Positions 29,131 through 41,696 of a DNA stretch of 64,000 nucleotides are shown in pieces; within the stretch, counting starts at the first letter, position 1, and every line of letters starts with the position of its first letter. Both the position numbers and the translations under genes were made by a program. The DNA comes from Drosophila persimilis (taxonomy: Eukaryota; Arthropoda; Insecta; Diptera; Drosophilidae): NCBI RefSeq assembly GCF_003286085.1, contig NW_020825496.1, positions 62,001 through 126,000 of the forward strand, in the 5' to 3' direction. The notes under the pieces were generated by a model. That model worked only from the letters and a program-made list of their open reading frames with translations. It searched no databases and was not told the DNA's origin.

Positions 29131-32100
29131 GCTCAGACCCTCCTGGTCCGGGAGTCAGCGCGTCTCCGTCGCTTGGGTCTGGGCTTAGGGGTCCTAGCGG
29201 GCGCGAGTTGAGCACCGCCTCGATCCCGACCAGCACGGTCTCCAGCTCCTCTGCGGTGAGGAGAGCGCTTCCGATGGCGCGTAGGAGTAGGCCCTTGGCA
29301 GACTTCACACCGGCCTCCCAAAGTCCGCCCATGTGCGGTGCTCGAGGCGGTATGAAGGCAAACTCGCACCCGCTTCTTGACGCAAATTCGCGTATCGCGT
29401 CCGCTTCCGCCTCCATCTTCCTCCGCAGTTCGCTGAAGTGGCGACTTGCTCCGACGAAATTTGTCGCGTTGTCGCAGTTCACGCGTTGCGGACATCCTCG
29501 ACGACCGACGAACCTTTGGAATGCCAACAAGAAGGAATTAGTCGTCAAATCGGAGACAATTTCTAAATGAACCGCCTTGGACGCATAACAGACAAATAAC
29601 GCTATGTAGGACTTATAAGGGGGCCTTCCACGAATTTTCAGAGTCGTATAGACTGGGCCACAAAAATCAACGCCACATACTGAAAATGGGCGGAGAGCAC
29701 GGAGCCGGTCTGCGGGTAAGTTGCCCATCATTTGGGTCTGGAGTAGCGGCTTGCATTTAAAGCAACGAATACACGACCTAACTGTCGCCCTGCAGACCGC
29801 CTGAGCATTCACTATCCAAATGCTCTGTCTAAGGATACTCACGAGTGCTCGTGGGCCGGCATGAAAATTCGTTTGATGCAGATAGCGAACGTATGTCTGC
29901 ACAAACTGCGAGCGTTTTGTCAATAACAAAGGAAACTTGGCATTATATGACATAGGAGCGTTAACTAGTCGCCCCCCAACTCGCAACAACGAAAAAGAGC
30001 ACCATGTCCCAGCCTCTTCATGGATGAAGGGATTCAAGCGCTGAAGACTGGGGCCTAACTTGGTGCCTTTACGAACCCTTTCAATATCTTCTTGAGACTC
30101 ATTTTTCTGTGTTATTTCGACTATTTTTAGAAATGCCTCGTCGTATTCTACGGATGACGGAATTTTTCCAAAGTTGAGACTTTTGTCTTTGCATTTTCGG
30201 ATGAAGCGGAACACGAAAACGAACACTCTTAGCAGTTTGAGGTGTGACGAGTATCCCTCGATTACATCCACTAAGTAATTTGGCTTGGCCGCGACGGTCA
30301 GTCCGACCGATTTCTTCCGACTTTCCATCTGTATCTCTTCTTCGGAAAGCTCGAAGTGTGGATTTCTGGGCCAGCTCTCTTCTTCAAACTTTAAGAACTC
30401 TGGTCCTCCAAACCAGATCGACTGCACGATTTCCTCTACGTCACAACCTCTCGAAACTATGTCTGCTGGGTTCTGTTTTGTTGGCACATGCCGCCACGTA
30501 GCTTCACTTGACCACTCTTGAATCTCCGCTACTCGGTTCGCAACGAATGTTGACAACGACGAAGGGTGGGATCTGATCCAATGAAGAGTAACTTCTGAAT
30601 CTGACCAGAATATCATTTTATCAATTGGAACCTTGAGCAGGGATTTGATTCGGTGACAAAGGTCTGCTAGAAGGTGAGCGGCACATAACTCAAGCCTTGG
30701 GAGCGTTTTCGTCTTGAGTGGCGCTACTTTCGACTTTGCAGTCAACAAGGAGACCTTGAAACCTTCTGCAGTCTTTCTACGGATATAGACGCAGGCTCCA
30801 TAAGCTCTCATGGATGCGTCGGCAAAGGCATGTACTTGAATCGGTGACATGGGATCAGTATGCACAAATCGAGGTATGGTAATCTTCTCCAACTGACCCA
30901 AGGATTCTTTTAATAAGTTCCATGCTGTTTCCAAGTTCATTGGAATTGACTCATCCCAATCTAGCTTGTTGAGCCAAAGCTCCTGCAGTAGGATCTTTCC
31001 CTTAATTACTAAAGGACTTAACAAGCCAAGGGGGTCAAACAGCTTTGATGTCACCGATAAGATGTTCCGTTTTGTCGCTCGGAGACCCATAACTGACGTG
31101 TCAATTTGGAACTTAAAGACGTCTTCGTGTGGCAGCCACGATATTCCTAACGCCTTAGTTGACTCTGAGTCCGAGATCGTTATCGGTTTAACTGTGCTCT
31201 CGGATGCGGTGACCTCAGGTGAGTTCGAAAACCATTTAGTCAATTCAAACCCAGCGGTTCGAAGAACCTGAGCCACATCAGACTTAATTGTCTTTAACTC
31301 CTCTACGCAACCAGCACCAGTCAACATGTCATCGACATAGAAGTCGGAGTCGATAACTTCAGCAGCTTTAGGGAATGAGAGTTTTGCAGACTCACTCAAC
31401 CTCTTCAAACACCGAATTGCCAAAAATGGGGCTGGTCCAGTCCCATATGTTACGGTGTTGAGCTGGTATATTCTCAAGGACTCAGACGGGTCTCTTCTCC
31501 ACACTATGAGCTGGAATTGTCTATCCGCATCAGCGACCCAGACTTGGCGATACATCTTCTTAACATCGGCTGTCAAGGCGTACCTGTGTAGTCTGAATCG
31601 GAGCAATGTCGAATACAGCTCATCCTGTATCGTAGGACCGACCATCAATATGTCGTTCAAGGCCACCTGAGAGGACGTTTTACAAGACGCATCGAAAACG
31701 ACGCGGAGCTTGGTCGACGTGCTTTGAGGCCTCAACACACACTGATGTGGAATGAAATAATGTGGAGTTTTGGGGATTGTGTTGTCTGTGGTAGACATGT
31801 GACCCAAGGAGAGGTACTCTTCCATGAACTCCAAGTACATTTTCTGCAACTCGGGGTCACGAGACAATCTTTTTTCAAGCGATAAAAACCGCCGTTTAGC
31901 CACTTCAAAGGAGTTGCCTAAGATACTGGGATCTGATTTGAACGGCAGTCTTACTTCAAACCGACCTGAAGGTACGACCTGAGTAGTCCTTCTATAATGC
32001 TTTTCACATAACTTGTGTTCAGGAGATAAAGACTTTTTAGAAGACGGCAATTCTTCCAGTGACCAACACTTTTCTAATGTATTGTCGATGTGGATCACTG

Positions 32101-32391
32101 ACTCTTCTCGACAACTCAAACAATTCCTAGCTTCTTGGGTGGCAGTCACCTTTGGAGTGTATCTGCCCGACACAATCCAGCCGAGAAGCGTTTTCTGCAG
32201 AGTTGGATAGTCAGGACCTTGTCGAATCTGACCAACAGATAAAAGTTCGAAAAATGTTTCTGCACGTATCAACATATCTATCTTCTGTGGCTTGAAGAAA
32301 TATGGGTCTGCAAGTGGTAAGTTCTTCGGGATTTTCCAGTCACTCACGTTAAGTGTTTGATCAGTGTTTGTGATATCCCGAAATGGACCTT
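29131..32391 (-). pseudogene. BEL2 pol: protease end, RT, RNase H, integrase
   Basis: A long frame with VSDWKIPKNLPLADP (protease to RT linker), reverse transcriptase (VVFDASC, catalytic FYVDDMLTG), RNase H (AFADASMRAYGAC), integrase HHCC (HQTNFHAGPRAL ... CIRCFKCKP) and DDE core (VDFCGPV, CDNATNF, GGLWEAGVK). The first readable residues follow a TAA near 32390. It is open over about 1080 codons but separated from gag by a frameshift and from its own C-terminus by another. Confidence 0.88.
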
Positions 32392-32396
32392 AGAAT

Positions 32397-33895
32397 TCAG
32401 AAATCAACCGAAAACTCACTACCAGTAATTCGCGACTTCACCACCGTGTGTATCTTTTTCTTGACTTGTGAATTGGATTCACCAATACCAAGCAAGTTGA
32501 TACACGACTCCTCCCTACGGATCTGTAAGCGCTGTGCTAAGTCCTCAGTTATAAAATTGGTTTGAGACCCCGAGTCAAGCAGAGCTCGGGCCAAAACATG
32601 TTCACCATTATTTGTTCGGACGCTTACGATCGACGTAGCCAGAATAACTCTATCCATAGCTGTCGCATGGAGAGCATGCGAAGTGGAAGGTTGATTCTGA
32701 TTGGGAGGAGGAGAAGAATTCTCTGGGGGTGATGGTAACGCTAGACTTTTATTTGCCACTGTGTACCTATGCAATAAGGTATGGTGTGAGCAGCCACACA
32801 CTCGACACTTCTTAGCTTTGCATCGTACTACAGAGTGGCCTGGCTGCAGACAATTGATGCACAAGAATGCAGTTTTTGCGAATTCGAACCTTTGCATTAC
32901 TGCTAGCCGACCAAATGGACTGCACTCTGTCAACAAATGGCCTTTCGCATTGCAGTAGCTGCATTGTTGATTTTTAGTATTCGCGGTGGAACACGCGAAT
33001 GAGCTCCGATTATGCGGCTTGCTTGGCACAGCTTTCTGCTCCTGCTTTGGTTTGTCCGAATTTTCGGCCGAAAGATGCTGATGTCTGCGATTAAGCAACC
33101 TTTCACAGTCCGTCCAAAGTGGCAGTTTGTCATAATCGAGCTGTTCTTCCCATTTCTCTTTGGTCACCGGATCGACTCTGCTCAAGACGAGATGAATAAT
33201 CATCGCATTCGAGATCTTTTTATCATCGCCTATCGACAACAACGAACCATATATGGATGAGGCGGTATCGATAAGGTTCCTTAAGGACGATGCTGATTGC
33301 TGGGTCATTTTGGGAAGATTAAATAGAGCATCAATGTGATTTTTAAAGATCGGACAATCATTATCGTAGACCCGTTTTAAGCTAGCCATTGCTTTCTCGT
33401 AGTTGGTCTCGGTTACTTGGAAAGCCCTAACTGTTCCCAACGCTTCACCGGAGAGACACGAAAGCAAATGGTTGAACTTTTCGATAATTGGAATGCTTTG
33501 GTCATTATGAACTAGAGTCTCAAATAAACCTATGAAGTTTTTAAAGTCCGAATAGTTGCCGCTGAACTGCGGCAGAGCTAACTTCGGAAGGCGAGCACGA
33601 GTTGGGCCACCATAAGCTGGTACTGCCTGTATTGTCTCATCAGCTGTTTTTAATGCGCAAATGAGAGACATTAATTTTGCCTTTGTGACAATTGAGAGTT
33701 CTTCCAACTCGACTTGAAGTTCGCGTGCCGTGTCAATGCTACGCATCAGCGTTTCGAGTCTGCACTCGAGCTCCGTCAATACCAGCGGAATATCCCCGCT
33801 TCTAAACGGTCCGCTAATAAACGAATGCCTTTGACACGGCAACTGCGCTTTTTCTTCAGCTCTTCAAGGACGATATTGTTGGCTTTTGAGGTCAT
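32397..33895 (-). pseudogene. BEL2 gag and start of protease
   Basis: The likely start is ATG 33895, in a frame reading TSKANNIVLEELKKKR; a frameshift near 33790 moves it to the long frame. That frame carries capsid-like sequence (LALPQFSGNYSDFKNF), zinc knuckles CSYCNAKGHLLTEC and CINCLQPGHSVVRC, a CRVCGCSHHTLLH motif and the protease active site ALLDSGSQTNFI. It ends at a stop at 32397, after which pol is out of frame. Confidence 0.8.
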
Positions 33896-34991
33896 ATTGA
33901 TTCTCAATACAAGCAACTGAAGGCGAAAGATCGTTTCTAATAATCGTATTTAATGCCGAGGCACTCAATAAAATAATGGGTAATTGTACCCAAACGAGGT
34001 GAAAAACCAATATACCCGAAAAATTTAGGGTAGAGCGTCGCTTGGCTGGCGCGTACACGAAAACCACACAAGAATACCAACGAACTGTACTGGTGACAAG
34101 CGAAAACGAAAAATTTCACCGCTGCAGTTCTGAAGAATTAATGTTGTGTATGCGTATGACCCGACAACGATCGACGCTAAATTGATTCGCGAGGCACGAC
34201 TTTGTCTTAATTGATAATTGGATCCTACTGACACCAAACGAATATACCCGACGAAAACAGGGTAGCGCGTCACTTGGTGTTTGGTTTGGATCAAGCGCGC
34301 CAAACAAAAGAACAACGATAAGCAACGGTGAAGAGCGAAAGCGAGACGAAAAAATTCACCGCTGCAGCTGCGTATTGGTATGCGTGCTTGGCCAACGACC
34401 CAACTATACATATATTTGACACAACGAAAACGAGAAAGGGGAAAGGGGCGACAGCGATTGCAGTAAAAATGAGTTATGTATAGGTGTAGTTATTGCGTCC
34501 AAGAGGGTTAGATGTACATATGTATGTATATATGTATTAATATATATGCTCAACTCTAACTACAGCATGCAATCTAGCTCTACTATGTCATACGTATGTG
34601 CCAAGAATTGAAAGCGAGGTGCAATTGTTTCAGCACAAGACAATAATTGCGAGTTTTTTAATCTTTCGTCTTCACTCGAGCTTTCAATTTTTTGCACAAA
34701 TACCTCTTGGGAAGATAGGAAATTCCAGGTGCTGTACTCTCCTCTTGTATATGTAGCTGCAGACAGGATATTGCACGACCGACGCGTTGATTTTTTTTAG
34801 TTTGGTTTGTTTAGTTATTTGCACACACGTCGCGGTCACTTTGGCAATTTAGCTGCAGCACATATGCATGTACATGTATGTATGTATGTACAATAGATTT
34901 TGGCTATTTATGTATCTTCACTGTGTCACTTTTTGCCTTTCCACTTGAATTAATATATACGTTTAAATTGCGAGTCCACCCGGGGGCGCCA
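33896..34991 (-). other. BEL2 leader, with a ~230-bp internal duplication
   Basis: No gene in nearly 1.1 kb. Two diverged direct copies of about 230 bp are seen, with landmark atatacccga near 34010 and 34242 and ttcaccgctgcag near 34115 and 34356. The segment 34855-34895 has catatgtatgtatgta repeats. Next to the 5' LTR the minus strand reads TGGCGCCCCCGGGTGG, the likely primer site; I could not assign the tRNA. Confidence 0.6.
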
Positions 34992-35298
34992 TGAAATTTT
35001 AGAATAGTTTTTCTAAATAACAATACCGATTTTGGGTGACTGCAATTTTTTTTATTTTAATACGACGAAAGAAAAGCGGTGCGTGCGTTCGAATTCAGGG
35101 GTTTTTCTCGACTTCTTTTCAATATATTCAAACAATTTCTTCTAAGCCTACCTTACCTACGGTGGCAAAGCGGGGCGAATTCGCCAAGAGCGAGAGAACG
35201 AGCTTTTATTGCGCTCCCGCTTTGCCCTAGCCTAACTTACACTAGACTTCATGAAATACTATCCTAATAACAATTATTAATATTCAAATGACGCTACA
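34992..35298 (-). repeat. BEL2 5' LTR
   Basis: 307 bp, same ends as the 3' LTR, followed on the right by AAGGG and resumed G3 LTR sequence. Confidence 0.93.
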
Positions 35299-35630
35299 AA
35301 GGGTTTGCGCGATCTTAATTTTTAGCTCGACTTTGCGATGTCGCTTCTGGATCAAGACTGCCTTGAACTTTCTGATCTTTGCATCGTTGATCCCTTTCGG
35401 GAATAGTTTTTCTATAAACATTTCAATTGATTTCGCCATCCCGAGTATTGGATTTCGTCATCCAAAGAGAGAACTGTAAAATGCCTAAAGTGCAGGATCT
35501 GCAGAAAGCCGGGAGTAAGATTGTTTATGAGAAGCCGGGTGTGGGCAAACATTGGTTTTCCATTTAGGCGAGTGTCAAAGATTGGGATTGCGGCGGGAGC
35601 CCTTGAGATTGTACATCTTAGAAATCAATT
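35299..35630 (-). repeat. G3 3' LTR, inner piece, truncated
   Basis: Continues the LTR after BEL2 (starts with AAGGG duplication) up to aatcaatta at 35630, then jumps to env sequence. About 115 bases of LTR including AGTTAAC, the polypurine tract and the env tail are missing. Confidence 0.88.
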
Positions 35631-37000
35631 ATTTATTCAAGTATTTGAATGTTGCTTTCCACTATTTCTTCTGACGGTATTCTTATTGATTTAATAAGTA
35701 CAAATTTGGTTAATTTATAGCCGAAGTAAAATAACATTATCAATATCAAAATGATTAAAAATAATGTTGTTAATGGTAAGGCCGTATTACCTAATGTTAT
35801 AAGGGGATTTAAAATATTAACATTATCAAAAGAAAATTGCTTATCATTCGATTGTATATAATCAACTAATGCAAAATCGCTATATCTATGATGCGATATA
35901 TATCTTAGAATTTTACCCTTATCATTTATGTGGGTTATATTATTTATTACAATTGTGTTGTTGAATATAAGGAGATACGATCCTAACAAAGTAGTATTGT
36001 CTACGATATTTTTGCCTGAAACTAATATGGCACCATCCTGAATGATGTCTATTTTTTTGGTTTTTTCCCTTTTTTTAGTGCAGTTGGCTTTAAAGCCATT
36101 AAGTAAATTGGTGAAACAGGTCTTCTTTAAATTTATTTGTGCGTAATTGTTAAAAGTTTCACTTTTAAAATTATTCATTAAATAGTATTTCTCCTTACAT
36201 TCACAAACTTTTTCACTTATAACTAACTTTCCATCATTTTGTGAGATGGCTCTTGCATGGTAAAACTTCCAAATATCTTTAATTTGAGGATATTTTATGT
36301 AAATGATTATTAAATCTGCATTTCGAATTATTTTAACCGTTGCAATGTCCAGCAGATCAGACAGTTCAACAGGATGTTTTTCATGCTTATAAATGTCCTC
36401 TATTTCGTTTTTATTTAAAATTTTTGTATTGAAAATGTTTACTTTTAAGAGGGTTATGGTATCAACTAAATTTAGTAGGTCAAAAGTTATTAATTTTAAA
36501 CGATGCTTTCTCAGTATCGTTTCTTCATTGAAGATGACATTTTTTAATGAATTTGATAGCAATTCAATTTCTTTGAAAAATTTGGAATTTATTACAAATT
36601 GTTTATTATTATTTTCAGTTAATTCATTTACTTTATTTTGTATTTTCAAAAAGTCGTCATGATCAGGGCTGCCTGCTATCCATTTCCAAATGGTACCTAA
36701 TTCATTAATTCCCCTTTCATTCCGTTTTGGAACTAATTCTGAAATCATGAATTTTAATAGACTTAAGTCCATTGATATTTCCCACTCATCGTCTGAATTA
36801 ATTGATTTGTTGACATATTTGGATTCTTTATCAATTATCTCTCTATAAAAACTCAAATTAGTAATATGGAAAAGTTCAGCGTATGTTTCATAAGTGTAAA
36901 CGTCTCTGTCGTCTTTGAGCAATAGTCACTATGCGTATAGTCAATTACTTCCAAAGTCGTCAATATAACAAAAGTCAGTATAAGTATATTCGCATACATT
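35631..37000 (-). pseudogene. G3 env, broken at both ends
   Basis: Open from 36922 to 35633 and close to G2 env over 425 residues, including the basic cleavage region (PKRNERG), fusion-peptide segment and membrane anchor. A 4-base loss near 36925 shifts the frame of the signal peptide, and the C-terminal ~20 residues are replaced because of the deletion that joins env to the LTR. It cannot give a normal secreted glycoprotein. Confidence 0.85.
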
Positions 37001-37015
37001 TTCTGGAAAATATAT

Positions 37016-37782
37016 TCAATATTTGATGTTATTTTTATGTATAATTCTGTTTCTATTGTTGATTATAATTTTATTCGGTCGATTTTCCTTAACTACCTGC
37101 TTTTTGTAACGGGATTGAAGTTTATTTCTTTCCCCGAATTTCTTTTCATAAACTACTTTTCCTATTTTATACTCTTTTTCTCTTCTATCTTTGTTATGTA
37201 GCTTAAGCATTTTGGTCTGAGCTTCCTTAAGTAATATTGGATTATGTTTGTGTTCTATTTTGTTATACAATATGTCATATGGCATTTGATTGGTCGTTGA
37301 ATGTATCGTCAGGTTATATTTCAGTGCCGCCCTTATTATTATTTCTGAATAATCTGATAGATTTAGTTCATCCTTGATGCACCGCGCTATTTCTGTTAGT
37401 GTGGAATGTACCCTTTCTACCTGACCATTTGAGGTGCTGTGTCTGGGATCAGCATAATAAATAGTTAAGTTACTTCTTTGTATGAATGATCTAAATTGTG
37501 CTGAAGTAAAGCTTGGTTCGTTGTCAGTCATTAATGATGTTGCTAACGGAAAGTGTTGCAAAATTTCCATTACCTTATTTTCAATGTTTAATTTACTTTG
37601 AATTTCCTTGACCACCAAGTATTTGGAATAAGAATCTATACAAGTTATGAATGTTAGGTTTTGGGCATAGTATATGTCTAAGTGTAATTGATCTCCTTCT
37701 TTTGCTGGAATGGGAGCTTCCCCAATTGGAATTTTTACAGGGTGTCTGTGATATTTGTTTTTGTTACAGATCTCGCAATTTT
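37016..37782 (-). pseudogene. G3 pol, integrase C-terminal part
   Basis: Reads CEICNKNKYHRHPV, then the DDE core (MTDNEPSF, NGQVERVH) to the natural end. It is cut by Helentron 3 inside the zinc finger and its other half resumes at 38920. Confidence 0.88.
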
Positions 37783-38919
37783 TATACCCGATACTCAAAA
37801 TGAGTATTGGGGTATATTAGATTTGTGGTAAAAGTGGATGTGTGTAACGTCCAGAAGGAATCGTTTCCGACCTCATAAAGTATATATATTCTTGATCAGC
37901 ATCAATAGCCGAGTCGATTGAGCCATGTCTGTCTGTCCGTCTGTCCGTCCGTCCGTCTGTCCGTCTGTCCGTCCGTCCGTCTGTCCGTCTGTCCGTCCCC
38001 TTCAGCGCCTAATGCTCAAAGACTATAAGAGCTAGAGCAACGATGTTTTGGATCCAGACTTCTGTGATATGTCACTGCTCCAAAAATATTTCAAAACTTT
38101 GCCCCGCCCACTTCCGCCCCCACAAAGGGCGAAAATCTGTGGCATCCACAATTTCGACGATACGAGAAAACTAAAAACGCAGAATCGTAGAAGATGACTA
38201 TATCTTCCAGTGTGCAAAATCTGAACCAGATCGTATAATTATTATAGCCAGCATCACGAAAACAATTTCTCTCTTTCTCGCTCTGTCTCACTCTAACACA
38301 CAGGTTTCATGGTCGGTTTTGCCAATTGCAAAATATGAGTTCAAGGATCTCAGAACCTATAAAAGCCAGAGCAACCAAATTTGGTATCCACACTCCTGTG
38401 ATATCGGACCTTGACCGTTTCCTGTCCAAATTTCGCCACACCCCCTTCCGCCCCCGCAAAGGACGAAAATCTGAGGCAACCACAAATCTCAGAGACTATT
38501 AAGGCTAGAGTAACCAAATTTGGTACACACACTCCTTTAAGATGTCACTATAAAACGTATATCTCAGAATTTCGCCCCACCCCCTTCCGCCCCCACAAAG
38601 GACGAGAATCTGTTGCATCCACAATATTGCAGATTCGAGAAAACTAAAAACGCAGAATCATAGATAATGACCATATCTATCAGATTGCTGAATCTGGATC
38701 AGATCAGATCATTTTTATAGCCATAAGGAAGAAATCAATTTGCAGTGGCTACGCAGCGCCCGACGTCACGCTCAGACTGATTTTCTGTCTCTCTCGCACG
38801 CACTCTTTGTCGTGTCGTTAAATATTAGCGGCGTCTGCCGGAGGAGAGCCATACTGACTTAGTATCGGGTATAACCGTAGAGTTGCGGTGTCCGCAGCAA
38901 CTCACAACGTTCCCCCTCG
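37783..38919 (+). mobile_element. Helentron 3
   Basis: DINE-1-like copy with TATACCCGATACTCA start, an expanded (GTCY)n tract (about 37927-37997), agtatcgggtata near 38860 and 3' hairpin. The integrase reading shows that it entered a T-run without target duplication. A GA-rich motif is seen at about 38267-38294 (read minus). Confidence 0.78.
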
Positions 38920-41696
38920 TTTATATATTCTTTTAATTTTTTGTGCAGGTTTGGCCAATAATACAGCTTAGTTATTTGTTTGTAATTTTCGTCTAGTCCT
39001 CTATGGGCTCTGCAATGTGTTTCTTCTATAATTATAGCTTTATCTTCTGAATTTACTACATCTTGGAGGAACTTTCTCGTGAAGAGAAATTTATTTATGA
39101 AGTTTTCCTTTAGCTTATTTTGGATAAGGTATAAATCTTCTAAAGTGCAGTGTATTCCTGTGGTTAAGTGAGGCTGAATAAATTCTTTTAAAATGATTAG
39201 CAGATTGTCAACCGTATCAAATTCAATAATATGTCGGGTATTTTCATAAACTTTTACTAACTCATGAACTGTGAATCTCCCTTGCGCTAATAGTAGCTGC
39301 TGTTTAAATTGGTTTAGAGGCTTGCTAGTCTCTTGAATGACGTTTTCAAAACTACTCTCTGCTGAATGCTGAGTATTTATGTCTGATTCTGTCTGGTCGA
39401 CATCACTATCTGTCATATGATTTATTTTAATCCGAGATAAAGCGTCCGCTACTACGTTAGTTGAGCCTGGCTTATAAATGATTTTTGGTGTGAAACTTTC
39501 TATGAAGTAATACCAACGTTTCATTTCAACATTTGGATTTTTTTGCGACATTGCAAAGGACAAAGGTTGGTGATCTGTATGTATTTCAATTCCACTCACT
39601 CCGTATAAATAATTTCGCAAATTTTTTAATGTCCATACAATAGCTAATAATTCCTTTTTGTTAGTAGCATATAATTGCTCGGTTTTACTTAAAGTTTTAG
39701 AAATAAATGTTATGGGATTCCCATCTTGCGACAAAACTGCACCTATTGCTATGTCCGATGCATCTGTGGTTAATGTGAATTTTTTATTGTAATCTGGTTG
39801 TACTAATTAAATATGTGCTATTAAACTGTCCTTTAAATTATTAAATGCTCCAATTGCTGGTTCATCCAGCTGTATTAATGTTTTCTTGGATGCCCTTCAT
39901 GAAACTTTTCCATTTACTCCACTCAGATATTTTGTTAATGGTTTGGCAATTGTGGCATAATTTCGGACAAATTTTCTGTAATACCCTGTTAGTCCTAAGA
40001 AGCTACGTAGCTCTCTGATATTTTTAGGAATTGGATAGTTTTGTATTGCGGAGATTTTGTCTGGATCTGTTTTAATGATATTTTGGGAAAAAATGTATCC
40101 CAGAAATTTGGTTTCCAATTGAAAGAATTTAGACTTTTCTAGGGAAATTTTCATGTTAGCATTTTGCAATATCTGTATTATATGAATTAGATCTTTATAA
40201 TGTTGTTCTATAGTTTTTGAAAATATTACTATATCGTCCATATATACGTGACAAGTTTTCCCAACTTGTTCTCTAAGTATATCGTCCATTGCCCTTTGGA
40301 AAATTCTGGGAGCGTTCGTCAATCCCATAGGCATTCTTAGAAATTCATATTTGCCGTTATTTATGGAAAAAGATATTTTTTCAATATCTGATTCCCTCAT
40401 TAAAATCTGATAGAAACCTGACTCTAAATCAATGGCCGAGAAATACTTTGCCTTACCTAAATTGGCAAGGATTACTGAAGGATCTTGCATAGGGTATCTA
40501 TCCGGTATGGTGTTTTCATTAAGTTTCTTAAAGTCTATTACTAATCTATGTTTAGGAGTTCCGTCCTCATTTACTCCCTTCTTGGGTACTACTATTACCG
40601 GTGAATTTTATGGGCTTTTACTAGGTCTGATTATACCTTCATCTAACATTTTACTTATTTCTTTATTAACGAAATCGTTAACCGAATAAGCGTATGGATA
40701 CTGCTTGCCATATACCGGTCTATCATGTTCAGTGTTAATCTCTCCTTTTATATCCGTTCTGAACGGTAACTGTAAATCTATATTGGCATGGTCTTCTTCG
40801 ATGATAGATACCATTTTCTCTCTGAGATTTTCTAAATTGTCCTCTTTGTAGGTTATTGTGTTATACAATTTCATTTTTTTCAATTCTGAATTTGCATAAC
40901 TTTGAATGTCGGATATTTCTACGACGGCGTGTTCAGGATTTTTGCATCCCAAACTTTTAAATGGTTCATTGTCGGATAATTCAACGATGGCGCGTTCAGG
41001 ATTCTTTAATCCCAAACTATTCAAACTTTTAGTGTCGGATAATTCAACGACGGCGTGCTCAGGATATTTTAATCCCAAACTGTTAAAACTTTGGATGTCG
41101 GATAATTCAACGACGGCGGGTTCAGGATATTTGAATCCCAAACTATTGACGGATAATTCTTCGTCGGCGTGCTCAGGATTTTTTGATCCCAAGCTATATA
41201 AACTTCCTTTTACCTTTACTGAATCACTTTTCATTTCTTTTTCTTCTTCAAAATATTTTTTTATTATATATTCCTTCAATGGAAGGATGGTTTTTCCTTC
41301 TATAAAGGTTAATTTGTTTAAAGAAACGACCTCGTCATATATTAGTTTCTCTTCATTGTCTTTATAACTTAAAGTCCCCTTTCCTGTATCAATAACAGCT
41401 CCGATTCTCTTTAATAGGTTAAATCCTATTAGTAAATCTGCCTCCATTCCATCTATTTCGTAAAACACTTGTTTTGTGTTGAAAATAGTTATATTATGGA
41501 AATATTTAATTATTAAAAACCCATTTACTGTAGCAACTTTCTTGTAAATTGATAATTCTTTTTTATTTTCGTAAATTCCCATTTTTATATAACAGGAAGT
41601 TGCTCCCGTATCTATCAGAACTTTTAATTCTCTGTTTATTTTTTTATCTACTCTTTTTAAGTAGGGCAGTCCTACTTCGGGGGCTGATCTAAAAAA
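38920..41696 (-). pseudogene. G3 pol: protease, repeats, RT, RNase H, start of integrase
   Basis: Collinear with G2 pol but with at least three nonsense changes, near 40608 (before RT), at 39897-39899 and at 39807-39809 (RNase H). RT keeps YMDD. The linker between protease and RT has five ~22-residue repeats (40905-41205), one more than G2. The slip heptamer is kept at 41690-41696. Confidence 0.88.

Larger units (their letters stand above)
28494..35298 (-). mobile_element. BEL2: second BEL/Pao element, defective
   Basis: 6805 bp, LTRs 28494-28800 and 34992-35298 (307 bp each), 5-bp duplication AAGGG at 28489-28493 and 35299-35303. It lies in the G3 LTR. It is a different lineage from BEL1 (other LTRs, other primer site, moderate protein similarity). 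Frameshifts occur near gag start, in protease and in the integrase C-terminus. Confidence 0.93.

Noticed and set aside
32700..33300. Possible host gene on the plus strand
   Set aside because: These frames oppose BEL2 gag, which has clear zinc knuckles and protease on the minus strand.
37925..37997. CRISPR-like regular repeat
   Set aside because: It is a (GTCY)n microsatellite, typical of DINE-1-like elements, with no spacers.
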